Positions 1 to 5,115 of a DNA stretch of 5,120 bases are shown here, one piece after another (the stretch's first letter is position 1; each line of letters starts with the position of its first letter). This DNA comes from an uncultured Blautia sp. (GTDB lineage Bacteria; Bacillota; Clostridia; Lachnospirales; Lachnospiraceae). Under the pieces are notes generated by a model that saw nothing but the letters and a program-made list of their open reading frames with translations, did not search any database and had not been told where the DNA came from. Made by a program: the position numbers and the translations under genes. The stretch spans positions 1 to 5,120 of the forward strand of contig CAMNGN010000140.1 in assembly GCA_946538475.1 (NCBI GenBank). Reading direction: 5' to 3'.

Positions 1-1041
1 TACACAAAGCTTGGCAATTCAGAACTGAACGTGTCCCGCATCTGCATGGGATGTATGGGATTTGGGGATGCGGGAAGAGGACAGCACAGCTGGACCCTGG
101 ACGAAGAACACTCAAGAGAAATCATTAAGCATGGCCTGGACCTGGGCGTGAACTTTTATGACACGGCCATCGCCTACCAGAGCGGAACCAGCGAGCAGTA
201 CGTCGGGCGTGCCCTTCGCGATTTCGCAAAGCGCGAGGACGTGGTCGTCGCCACAAAATTCCTGCCGAGGACTCCGGAGGAGATCGAAAACGGTGTGACC
301 GGGCAGCAGCACATCGAAAACATGATCAATACAAGCCTCAAAAACCTGGGAATGGATTACGTGGACCTTTACATCTATCATATGTGGGACTGGAAAACTC
401 CGCTCTATGACATTCTCGACGGCCTGAACCGCATAGTAAAAGCCGGCAAGGCAAGATATATCGGCATCTCCAACTGTTTTGCCTGGCAGATCGCAAAGGC
501 AAATGCGCTGGCAGAGATGGAAGGCTTTGCGAAGTTCGTCTCCATTCAGGGCCATTACAACCTGATCTTCCGCGAGGAAGAGCGCGAGATGGTTCCGTAC
601 TGTGAGGAAGAAAACATCGCGCTCACACCGTACAGTGCCCTGGCGAGCGGCAGGCTTTCCCGCAAGCCCGGCGAGGGAACGACGAAAAGAGCCGTGGAAG
701 ACAGCTACGCAAAATTTAAATATGACGCGACAGCCGATCAGGACAACGTGATCATCGGCCGCGTCGCGGAACTTGCAGAAAAGCACGAAGTGACCATGAC
801 GGAGGTTTCGCTTGCATGGCTTCTCACCAAGGTTACTTCCCCCGTGGTCGGCGCCACAAAGCTTCATCATATCGAAGGCGCAGCCAAGGCAGTGGATCTG
901 GAGCTTACAGACGAAGAACTCAAATATCTGGAAGAGCCGTACGTTCCGCATCCTCTTGCCGGCGTGATGGCACAGAATAAGAGGACCGACGCGGAGAAGA
1001 AACATGTCTGGTCGACGGGGGATCAGAAGATCGGAAAGTGA
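1..1041 (+). CDS. Aldo/keto reductase, YajO-like (5' end cut by window edge)
   Basis: NAD(P)H-dependent aldo/keto reductase, a cytosolic TIM-barrel enzyme reducing aldehydes or ketones; the substrate cannot be read from sequence. The frame is open from base 1 (YTKLGNSELNVSRICMGCMG), matching the first beta-hairpin of AKRs, so the GTG at 31 is internal and the true start lies only about two codons before the window. The catalytic tetrad is complete: Asp (codon 160-162) and Tyr (175-177) in FYDTAIAYQ, Lys (256-258) in VATKF, and His (379-381) in YIYHMWD. The long match to what I recall of E. coli YajO (CMGFGDAGRG, HYNLIFREEEREM, AWLL, PYVPHPL) places it in that branch. It extends about 25 residues past the PHP motif into a charged tail. 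It is the first visible gene of a run with the exported flavodoxin (67-nt gap) and the DUF4405 protein. Family assignment is very secure, physiological role unknown. Confidence 0.95.
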   Translation, partial: YTKLGNSELNVSRICMGCMGFGDAGRGQHSWTLDEEHSREIIKHGLDLGVNFYDTAIAYQSGTSEQYVGRALRDFAKREDVVVATKFLPRTPEEIENGVTGQQHIENMINTSLKNLGMDYVDLYIYHMWDWKTPLYDILDGLNRIVKAGKARYIGISNCFAWQIAKANALAEMEGFAKFVSIQGHYNLIFREEEREMVPYCEEENIALTPYSALASGRLSRKPGEGTTKRAVEDSYAKFKYDATADQDNVIIGRVAELAEKHEVTMTEVSLAWLLTKVTSPVVGATKLHHIEGAAKAVDLELTDEELKYLEEPYVPHPLAGVMAQNKRTDAEKKHVWSTGDQKIGK

Positions 1042-1095
1042 GTGGAAAAACGGTTTCGAAGTGTGGAACGAAGAGTAGTGTAGATTTTGGAATAC

Positions 1096-1100
1096 GGAGG
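1096..1100 (+). promoter_or_regulatory. Ribosome binding site GGAGG deciding a TTG start
   Basis: GGAGG lies 8 nt before TTG at 1109-1111. The next in-frame ATG (1127) would be 26 nt from this site and would remove the positively charged start of the signal peptide, so TTG is the preferred start. Confidence 0.8.
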
Positions 1101-1108
1101 AAATACAA

Positions 1109-1726
1109 TTGAAAAGATGGATATCGATGATCATGTGCGGGCTTCTTGCAGTAGGAATTACAGTATGCGGAAGCATTGTCAGTGCCGAGACTTCGGCGGA
1201 AGATACAGCAGAAGCTGCGGCAGAGGAGGCTGCGGATGAGACGCAGTCAGGCAAGGATGTTCTGGTCGTCTATTTCTCGGCAACCGGCACAACCAAGGAC
1301 GTAGCCGAAAAGATCGCAGCCATAACTGACGCCGACCTTTATGAAATCACGGCCGCCGATGAGTATTCCGAAGACGATCTGAACTGGAACGATTCAAACA
1401 GCCGCTCGACAAAGGAGCAGGACGATCCCTCCGTACGGCCCGAGATAGGAAGCGACCCTGTATCTCTCGAAGGATACAGCACAATTTACATCGGCTTCCC
1501 GATCTGGTGGGGCGAGGAGCCGCGAATCATGGATACTTTTGTAGAAAGCTATGACTTTGCCGACATTACTATGATCCCGTTCTGCACATCGAGCAGCAGC
1601 GGAATCGGAAGAAGCGGAGAGAACCTGGCTGAAAATGCGGGCAGCGGAAACTGGCTGGACGGCGAGAGATTTGGCGCCGGCGCATCGGAAGAAGAGATTC
1701 AGTCCTGGATAGAGAGTCTGCAGTAA
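1109..1726 (+). CDS. Exported flavodoxin-fold protein
   Basis: A 205-residue flavodoxin-family protein with an N-terminal Sec signal peptide: basic start (MKRW), hydrophobic core about residues 7-24, and a likely signal peptidase I site after VSA (residue 26). There is no lipobox. An Ala/Glu-rich linker (27-48) leads to the flavodoxin domain. That domain has the first beta strand VLVVYF and the FMN-phosphate loop SATGTT at 57-62, then YIGFPIWWGEEP (127-138), whose tryptophans are placed to flank the flavin, then an IPFCTSSSSGIG loop (156-167). This fits the clostridial flavodoxin_4-type proteins. It probably binds FMN and carries electrons outside the cytoplasmic membrane. The downstream neighbour is a multi-pass membrane protein with heme-type histidines, a plausible electron donor; that link is inference. 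Start is TTG at 1109 behind GGAGG. Fold very likely, partner and substrate unknown. Confidence 0.9.
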   Translation: MKRWISMIMCGLLAVGITVCGSIVSAETSAEDTAEAAAEEAADETQSGKDVLVVYFSATGTTKDVAEKIAAITDADLYEITAADEYSEDDLNWNDSNSRSTKEQDDPSVRPEIGSDPVSLEGYSTIYIGFPIWWGEEPRIMDTFVESYDFADITMIPFCTSSSSGIGRSGENLAENAGSGNWLDGERFGAGASEEEIQSWIESLQ

Positions 1727-1745
1727 ACTTGAGGAGGACGGCAGC

Positions 1746-2642
1746 ATGCAGGGGAAGAAACAGAATAACATGATGATTAGACGGACAGTTGATGTTTGCA
1801 TGACCGTCCTCCTGTTATGCCTTATGGCTTATCAGGTGACCGGAGAAGTATTGCACGAGTGGATCGGCATAGGAATGACAGTTCTTGTCATTGTTCATCA
1901 GATCCTGAACAGAAGATGGTACGGCGCGATTTTCAAAGGAAGATATAATGCATACAGAATATTAACTACGGTTCTGAATGTGCTGCTTCTTCTGTCGTTT
2001 GCGCTGACAGCGTTCTGCGGAATGTCCATGAGCGGACACGCGGTGCCTTTCCTTTATGGAATGACAAAGATTTCCTTTGCCCGCAGGATGCATCTTTCCA
2101 TGTCACACTGGGCTTTCGTCCTTATGGGGCTGCACCTGGGACTGCATGTTCCCATGATGGCCGCAAGGATGAAGCTGACGGACGGGGTTAAGACCGCAGT
2201 TTCTGTTGTGATGTGCGGCCTCGCCGGCGTTGGGTTGTATCTGTTCCTGAAAAGCGGGATGTCCGATTATCTGTTCTTCCGCGTACCATTCGCTTTTTTG
2301 GACTATGAGAAAGCGGCGGCAGCAGTATTTTTGGAGAATATTCTGATGCTGCTGTTCTGGGCCTTTGTCGGAACGCATATTGCGGGGCTTTGCAGGAGGT
2401 CGTCCCGGAATGGCGAAGAGAAAAGCCGCCTTATCCACCTGGTCTTTATCATGGCTGCGATTATAGTGGGGCTGGTGATTCGTATGGCGGTTTCGGCGGA
2501 TGATGCGCAGGGATTTGGAAGTGTAGGTTGGAGCGGTTCACAGGATGTGGAAGTTGCTGATTCTGCGAGTGATTTGCAGGAAGAGGAAGCAGAAGTTGTC
2601 GATTCTACGAGCAACTCGCAGTCACGGGGACAGGTTCCTTGA
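1746..2642 (+). CDS. DUF4405 / cytochrome b-like multi-pass membrane protein
   Basis: A 298-residue integral membrane protein with about seven hydrophobic segments (roughly 15-31, 39-56, 70-92, 117-138, 147-168, 190-214, 229-249). The first half carries the DUF4405 pattern: HEWIG (H37), VHQILNRRW (H51), then RMHLSMSHWAFVLMGLHLGLH with H116, H121, H130 and H134. Histidines spaced like this inside helices suggest b-type heme ligands, as in small cytochrome b561/FdnI-like subunits. A role in membrane electron transfer is inferred. It starts 19 nt after the flavodoxin stop with GAGGAGG (1731-1737) 8 nt before ATG, so the two are almost certainly co-translated from one mRNA. The C-terminus (about 250-298) is a polar acidic tail containing a 14-residue imperfect duplication, and its last codons lie in a GGGGACAGGTTC-type repeat motif. 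Family confident, exact function unknown. Confidence 0.85.
   Translation: MQGKKQNNMMIRRTVDVCMTVLLLCLMAYQVTGEVLHEWIGIGMTVLVIVHQILNRRWYGAIFKGRYNAYRILTTVLNVLLLLSFALTAFCGMSMSGHAVPFLYGMTKISFARRMHLSMSHWAFVLMGLHLGLHVPMMAARMKLTDGVKTAVSVVMCGLAGVGLYLFLKSGMSDYLFFRVPFAFLDYEKAAAAVFLENILMLLFWAFVGTHIAGLCRRSSRNGEEKSRLIHLVFIMAAIIVGLVIRMAVSADDAQGFGSVGWSGSQDVEVADSASDLQEEEAEVVDSTSNSQSRGQVP
2550..2621 (+). repeat. Two-copy 42-bp-period duplication in the DUF4405 gene tail
   Basis: A 30-bp unit at 2550-2579 recurs at 2592-2621 with 23 of 30 bases identical. It encodes EVADSASDLQ and EVVDSTSNSQ. The 42-bp period keeps the reading frame. It looks like an old in-frame duplication in a disordered acidic tail. Confidence 0.7.
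2623..2640 (+). repeat. Short GGGGACAGGTTC-type motif, + orientation
   Basis: The motif CACGGGGACAGGTTCC overlaps the last codons of the DUF4405-type gene. A near copy occurs inverted at 4738-4752 (CACGGGGACGGTTCT on the minus strand). Motifs of this kind recur between genes in many Firmicutes and resemble REP-like elements; that relation is from general recollection and not shown here. Confidence 0.45.
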
Positions 2643-2653
2643 CTCTTGGCCCC

Positions 2654-2689
2654 AAGTACTCATCGAAGTGTTTCACCTGATACTTTTTT
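2654..2689 (+). terminator. Weak candidate terminator after the redox operon
   Basis: AAGTA-TCA at 2654-2662 (one bulged C at 2659) can pair with TGATACTT at 2678-2685, with an inner GTG/CAC closing a TTT loop, followed by a T run to 2689. The stem is AT-rich and interrupted, so termination may be poor. It sits between the stop at 2642 and the next promoter at 2704, where a terminator is expected. Confidence 0.3.
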
Positions 2690-2703
2690 AGAACCGACAC
2701 ACG

Positions 2704-2718
2704 TGGTATAATTATAAT
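2704..2718 (+). promoter_or_regulatory. Extended -10 promoter for the MBL-fold gene
   Basis: TGGTATAAT at 2704-2712 is a perfect extended -10 element (TGnTATAAT), and a second TATAAT abuts it at 2713-2718. No convincing -35 box is seen at the right distance, which extended -10 promoters tolerate. Transcription would start about 2719-2725, giving a 5' leader of roughly 70-75 nt before the ATG at 2795. Confidence 0.6.
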
Positions 2719-2794
2719 GACGAAACTGAAAAGATACTTCCTATAAAAGAGGAAAGAATTCAAGGACAGGAACAAGACCCGGAGGAGATACAAT

Positions 2795-3421
2795 ATGAAA
2801 ATAACATGGATTGGACACTCATGCTTCAAAATTGAGAGCGCCGGCTACGCAATCATCACAGACCCATACGAGGATGGTTATGTCCCCGGACTGAAGCCGC
2901 TCAGAGAAAGCGCAGACATGGTTCTTTGCAGCCATGAGCATGGCGACCATAATGCAAGGAACCTGATAAAGATCAAAGAGGGGCAGAAATGTCCGTTCAC
3001 TGTCGAGACAATAGATACATGGCATGACGAAGTGCACGGCAAAAAACGCGGCCCGAATACGATCCACATTCTTGAGGCGGAAGGAATCCGTGTAGCTCAC
3101 ATGGGAGATCTCGGCTGTGAATTGGAGGATGAGCAGATTCAGAGACTTCAAAATCTTGACATATGCCTGATCCCTGTGGGTGGTCATTTCACGATCGACG
3201 GAAAACAGGCCGCCGAACTGGTACAGGCAATAAAACCGCGGCTGGTGATTCCGATGCACTACCGAGACGATGCAGCAGGCTTCGGCTTCGCTGTGATTTC
3301 ACAGGTGGATGAATTTACGGAATATATGAGCGACGTTCTTAAGATAAACAGCAGCTGTATAGATACAGAACAAATGCCCGATGCGAAGGTTGCGGTCTTG
3401 ATACCGAGGGATGTGGCGTGA
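2795..3421 (+). CDS. MBL-fold metallo-hydrolase (UlaG-like)
   Basis: A 208-residue cytosolic metallo-beta-lactamase-superfamily hydrolase of the compact Lactamase_B_3/UlaG-like type. Visible metal-site residues are the SHEHGDHN motif (H47, H49, D51, H52), D105 in AHMGDLG, and H155 in IPMHY; H77 in DTWHDEVHG is a likely active-site histidine. The start ITWIGHSCFKI with TDPY about 12 residues later is the usual N-terminal signature of this group. Members include L-ascorbate-6-phosphate lactonase, but most are of unknown substrate and there are no ascorbate genes nearby to support that role. ATG at 2795 is preceded by GGAGGAG (2781-2787), 7 nt away. It appears to be a single-gene transcript from the extended -10 promoter, ending near the inverted repeat at 3451-3483. 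Length is normal and metal ligands are intact. Fold certain, substrate not assigned. Confidence 0.92.
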   Translation: MKITWIGHSCFKIESAGYAIITDPYEDGYVPGLKPLRESADMVLCSHEHGDHNARNLIKIKEGQKCPFTVETIDTWHDEVHGKKRGPNTIHILEAEGIRVAHMGDLGCELEDEQIQRLQNLDICLIPVGGHFTIDGKQAAELVQAIKPRLVIPMHYRDDAAGFGFAVISQVDEFTEYMSDVLKINSSCIDTEQMPDAKVAVLIPRDVA

Positions 3422-3439
3422 TTGTTCATATTTTGTTTA

Positions 3440-3453
3440 CAGTACCTGACACC
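3440..3453 (-). repeat. Short GGTGTCAGGTAC-type motif, minus orientation
   Basis: Read on the minus strand this is GGTGTCAGGTACTG. It is loosely related to the GGGGACAGGTTCC motif at 2623-2640 (about 9 of 13 positions). Both look like short intergenic repeat families; relation between them is tentative. Confidence 0.25.
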
Positions 3454-3483
3454 ATGAACATGAATTCACATCATGTTCATGGT
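3451..3483 (+). terminator. Perfect 13-bp inverted repeat: terminator or operator
   Basis: ACCATGAACATGA (3451-3463) and TCATGTTCATGGT (3471-3483) are perfect reverse complements around a 7-nt loop. Thirty nt after the MBL stop, and followed by TTTGTT, it could act as an intrinsic terminator, but the stem is AT-rich and the T tract is short and interrupted. The ATGAACA/TGTTCAT heptamer it contains also appears at 3423-3429 and 3633-3639, around the next promoter, so an operator is the main alternative. The inverted repeat itself is certain and its function is not. Confidence 0.5.
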
Positions 3484-3525
3484 TTGTTAACAGCGGAGTC
3501 TTTTTGATCTGTCCTCGCACTCGTG

Positions 3526-3554
3526 TTGCTAATCGAAATTGTTTAAGATATAAT
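3526..3554 (+). promoter_or_regulatory. Sigma-A promoter for the VOC-cyclophilin operon
   Basis: TTGCTA (3526-3531), an exact 17-nt spacer, and TATAAT (3549-3554). The start of transcription would be about 3560-3562, giving a leader of about 136 nt before ATG 3697. The ATG at 3553 overlaps the -10 box, so it cannot be translated from this promoter. Confidence 0.7.
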
Positions 3555-3680
3555 GAGAATAGCGGCAATCCTTGCCATACTAACTACATTGGGGTTATGT
3601 TTTTTCCCGCTTAGGAAGGCGGAATGGAGCGCTGTTCATAATTTATTCATGATACCGTTAACAAAATGTGAACACCGGAT

Positions 3681-3686
3681 AGGAGG
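3681..3686 (+). promoter_or_regulatory. Ribosome binding site AGGAGG fixing the VOC start
   Basis: AGGAGG lies 10 nt before ATG 3697-3699. It supports the shorter VOC protein rather than the 48-codon longer frame opening at 3553, which has no such site and begins inside the promoter. Confidence 0.8.
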
Positions 3687-3696
3687 TAAAAAGTTT

Positions 3697-4089
3697 ATGA
3701 AAATGGTAGGTTTTGATCATCTCACAATCAATGTAACGGACCTCGAAAAGTCCAAATTCTTCTATGAGAATGTGCTGGAGCTCAAGTACTGCGGCTTTAT
3801 CGACATGGGTGACCACACCCTGACGTATTATACTCTTCCGCAGGGAGTGCGCCTGGAACTGATCGATTATGCAGAAAAGGATACGGCGGTGCCTGTAAAG
3901 GAGACGCATGTCGGGATGTACAGGCATTTTTGTCTGGTTGTGGATTCGCTTGCCGAGCTGACAGAAAACTGCCGCAAATACAATGTATTTATTCGGAAAG
4001 AAGCCGGCTGGGTAGAATGCCTGGAAAAAAATAATATGCTGATCGTGGACCCGAACGGGGTTGAGATTGAGGTGTTTGAAGTCGAATAA
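3697..4089 (+). CDS. VOC-family (glyoxalase/bleomycin-resistance fold) protein
   Basis: A 130-residue vicinal-oxygen-chelate protein with two beta-alpha-beta-beta-beta modules. The first module starts at VGFDHLTINVTDLEKSKFFYENVL and the second at GMYRHFCLVVDSL, ending in DPNGVEIEVFE. The expected metal ligands are present: H8, E54 (VRLELID), H77 and E125. Relatives include glyoxalase I, fosfomycin-thiol transferases and dioxygenases, but nothing here identifies the substrate; a metal-dependent isomerase or lyase on a small metabolite is the reasonable guess. The frame stays open upstream to ATG 3553, but that start lies in the -10 box and would add 48 non-homologous residues, so ATG 3697 behind AGGAGG is chosen. 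The length is normal for the family. It is first in an operon with the cyclophilin 3 nt downstream. The leader holds another TGTTCAT heptamer. Confidence 0.92.
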   Translation: MKMVGFDHLTINVTDLEKSKFFYENVLELKYCGFIDMGDHTLTYYTLPQGVRLELIDYAEKDTAVPVKETHVGMYRHFCLVVDSLAELTENCRKYNVFIRKEAGWVECLEKNNMLIVDPNGVEIEVFEVE

Positions 4090-4092
4090 TGT

Positions 4093-4683
4093 ATGATTAA
4101 GAAACGACATATCCTTATATTAATGATGCTTCTGGCAGTTCTCACACTGATCGGATGCGGAAAAAAGCAAAGCGATGCAGCTCTTTCGGGCAAGCATAAC
4201 ATCGACATCGAGGTGGAAAACTACGGAACCATTAAAGTAGAGCTGGATGCAGACGCCGCGCCTCTGACAGTTGCCAACTTTATTAAGCTCGCGAAGGACA
4301 AATTTTACGACGGACTGACATTTCACCGCATCATCGACGGCTTTGTGATCCAAGGCGGAGATCCTCAGGGAAACGGTACAGGAGGATCGGACGAAAATGT
4401 TAAAGGTGAGTTCGAAGCCAACGGAGTAAAAAATCCGATTTCTCATGTAAGAGGAACCATATCTATGGCACGAAGCAGCGACTATGACAGCGCATCGAGC
4501 CAGTTTTTTATCTGCCAGGCAGATTGCCTGCAGCTTGACGGCGAATATGCCGCATTCGGACATGTTACCGAAGGTATGGAAATCGTCGACAAAATCTGCG
4601 CCGAAGCAATAACAACAGACGGAAACGGAACAGTGGCACCGGAGAATCAGCCGGTGATCAAAAAGATAACGGTGAAAGATTGA
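4093..4683 (+). CDS. Lipoprotein cyclophilin-type peptidyl-prolyl cis-trans isomerase
   Basis: A 196-residue cyclophilin that speeds cis-trans isomerisation of Xaa-Pro bonds, anchored outside the cytoplasmic membrane where it would help exported proteins fold. A basic start (MIKKRH) and hydrophobic segment lead to the lipobox LIGC, with lipidated C22, then a short linker and the cyclophilin domain from about residue 36. Catalytic features: FHRIIDGFVIQGGD with R79 (R55 of human CypA), F84 and Q87; ISMAR; and SSQFFI with Q137 and F139. At the CypA W121 position is Q147 and at H126 is Y152, common in bacterial forms and suggesting weak cyclosporin binding (inferred). Only 3 nt separate it from the VOC stop and no strong Shine-Dalgarno is visible (GAAG 4078-4081 at best), so translation is probably coupled. 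It is followed directly by a strong terminator. Confidence 0.95.
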   Translation: MIKKRHILILMMLLAVLTLIGCGKKQSDAALSGKHNIDIEVENYGTIKVELDADAAPLTVANFIKLAKDKFYDGLTFHRIIDGFVIQGGDPQGNGTGGSDENVKGEFEANGVKNPISHVRGTISMARSSDYDSASSQFFICQADCLQLDGEYAAFGHVTEGMEIVDKICAEAITTDGNGTVAPENQPVIKKITVKD

Positions 4684-4690
4684 ATGAGTT

Positions 4691-4732
4691 GGGGTTATCG
4701 CACATACTTTAGTGCGATAGCCCCGTTTTTTT
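4691..4732 (+). terminator. Strong intrinsic terminator after the cyclophilin gene
   Basis: GGGGTTATCGCAC (4691-4703) pairs with GTGCGATAGCCCC (4712-4724) over 13 bp with one T-G wobble, around an 8-nt loop. After one G, seven T follow (4726-4732). It begins 7 nt after the stop codon. Confidence 0.95.
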
Positions 4733-4737
4733 CAAAA

Positions 4738-4752
4738 AGAACCGTCCCCGTG
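4738..4752 (-). repeat. Short GGGGACGGTTCT-type motif, minus orientation
   Basis: AGAACCGTCCCCGTG on the + strand reads CACGGGGACGGTTCT on the minus strand. It is an inverted near copy of the motif at 2623-2640, differing mainly by one missing A. It starts 5 nt after the terminator's T tract. Confidence 0.5.
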
Positions 4753-4805
4753 TTTTTTAAACCACAGGTTTATATCCAAACCACCCCGAGTATGCTAATC
4801 TAGAC

Positions 4806-4916
4806 ATGTCGACAGGGGAGCGGCTGAAAATCCTCCCCGAAGTCGCCTGCACTTTGGCAACCGAATACAAGAAAATTAACGAGTTCCTCCAAGCCATTCT
4901 GCAACTCAGTGCATAA
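4806..4916 (+). CDS. Short hypothetical ORF or 3' remnant of a broken gene
   Basis: A 36-residue frame from ATG 4806 to TAA 4914-4916 (begins MSTGERLKILPEVACTLA). The frame is open back to a TAA at 4758-4760 with no ATG, GTG or TTG before 4806, and the 15 preceding codons (GLYPNHPEYANLD) also read like protein. No Shine-Dalgarno is visible before 4806. The composition is protein-like, with an amphipathic helix (ATEYKKINEFLQAIL). I do not recognise a family. Either it is a small gene with poor initiation or, more likely, the C-terminal tail of a gene whose front was lost near the repeat motif at 4738-4752. Confidence 0.3.
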   Translation: MSTGERLKILPEVACTLATEYKKINEFLQAILQLSA

Positions 4917-4942
4917 ATGGGATGAAAACTGTTCTGAGAGGC

Positions 4943-5115
4943 GTCGACTTTCGGCATTGGGAAGTGTCGGAACGTCCGCATTGGGGAAAAGGTCAGGGGA
5001 TACCCTGATTCAGTGCCCTGTGTCGCCTGCGTGAGCCGGCGACGGAATGTCGGGAGACAGAAAATGCAGTGCTGTGCCGGAGGAACGCGAGTCAAAGCGA
5101 GGCATTTGTCGCCGG
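4943..5115 (+). ncRNA. Candidate structured RNA (class undetermined)
   Basis: A run of compact hairpins on the + strand: GTCGA/TCGGC (4943-4947/4951-4955, loop CTT); CGGA/TCCG (4968-4971/4975-4978); TCAGGG/CCCTGA (4993-4998/5003-5008, loop GATA); GTCGCC-T-GC/GC-C-GGCGAC (5022-5030/5035-5043), capped by a GTGA tetraloop; TGTC/GACA (5048-5051/5056-5059), capped by a GGGA tetraloop; and AAATGC/GCATTT (5062-5067/5102-5107). CCGGCGAC (5036-5043) can instead pair with GTCGCCGG (5108-5115). The two GNRA loops exist only when read on the + strand, which sets the orientation. No coding frame on this strand looks real. Candidates are the RNA of an IscB-type element (HEARO/omega RNA) or part of an intron or retroelement whose protein would lie past 5120. 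Structure is moderately supported; identity is open. Confidence 0.45.

Larger units (their letters stand above)
3423..3493 (+). repeat. 20-bp imperfect direct repeat, 51 bp apart, flanking a palindrome
   Basis: TGTTCATATTTTGTTTACAG at 3423-3442 and TGTTCATGGTTTGTTAACAG at 3474-3493 match at 17 of 20 positions. The second copy shares its first bases with the right arm of the inverted repeat at 3451-3483. The arrangement suggests either a duplicated binding site or a local duplication. Confidence 0.7.

Noticed and set aside
1042..1108. Possible promoter or terminator between the AKR and flavodoxin genes
   Set aside because: No hairpin with a T tract and no acceptable -35/-10 pair; only the GGAGG site is convincing, so co-transcription is more likely.
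112..1254. Long open frame on the minus strand (about 380 codons) opposite the aldo/keto reductase and flavodoxin start
   Set aside because: It lies antisense to a gene with an intact catalytic tetrad, spans two + strand genes, and its translation is Cys/His/Ser-rich with no recognisable domain. It reflects the codon composition of the real genes.
2605..2829. Minus-strand frame across the DUF4405-MBL spacer
   Set aside because: It runs through the promoter and both gene ends, and is hydrophobic because of AT-rich spacer DNA. No support as a gene.
3555..3696. Riboswitch in the 136-nt VOC leader
   Set aside because: Only a short CCGC/GCGG stem (about 3607-3622) is seen, with no terminator-antiterminator pair or recognised riboswitch core.
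4757..5095. Minus-strand open frame of 112 codons in the right-hand region
   Set aside because: Translation shows no family features and no clear ribosome binding site was seen. The GNRA hairpins point to a + strand RNA, and the frame ends in the repeat/hairpin area. Not impossible, but unsupported.
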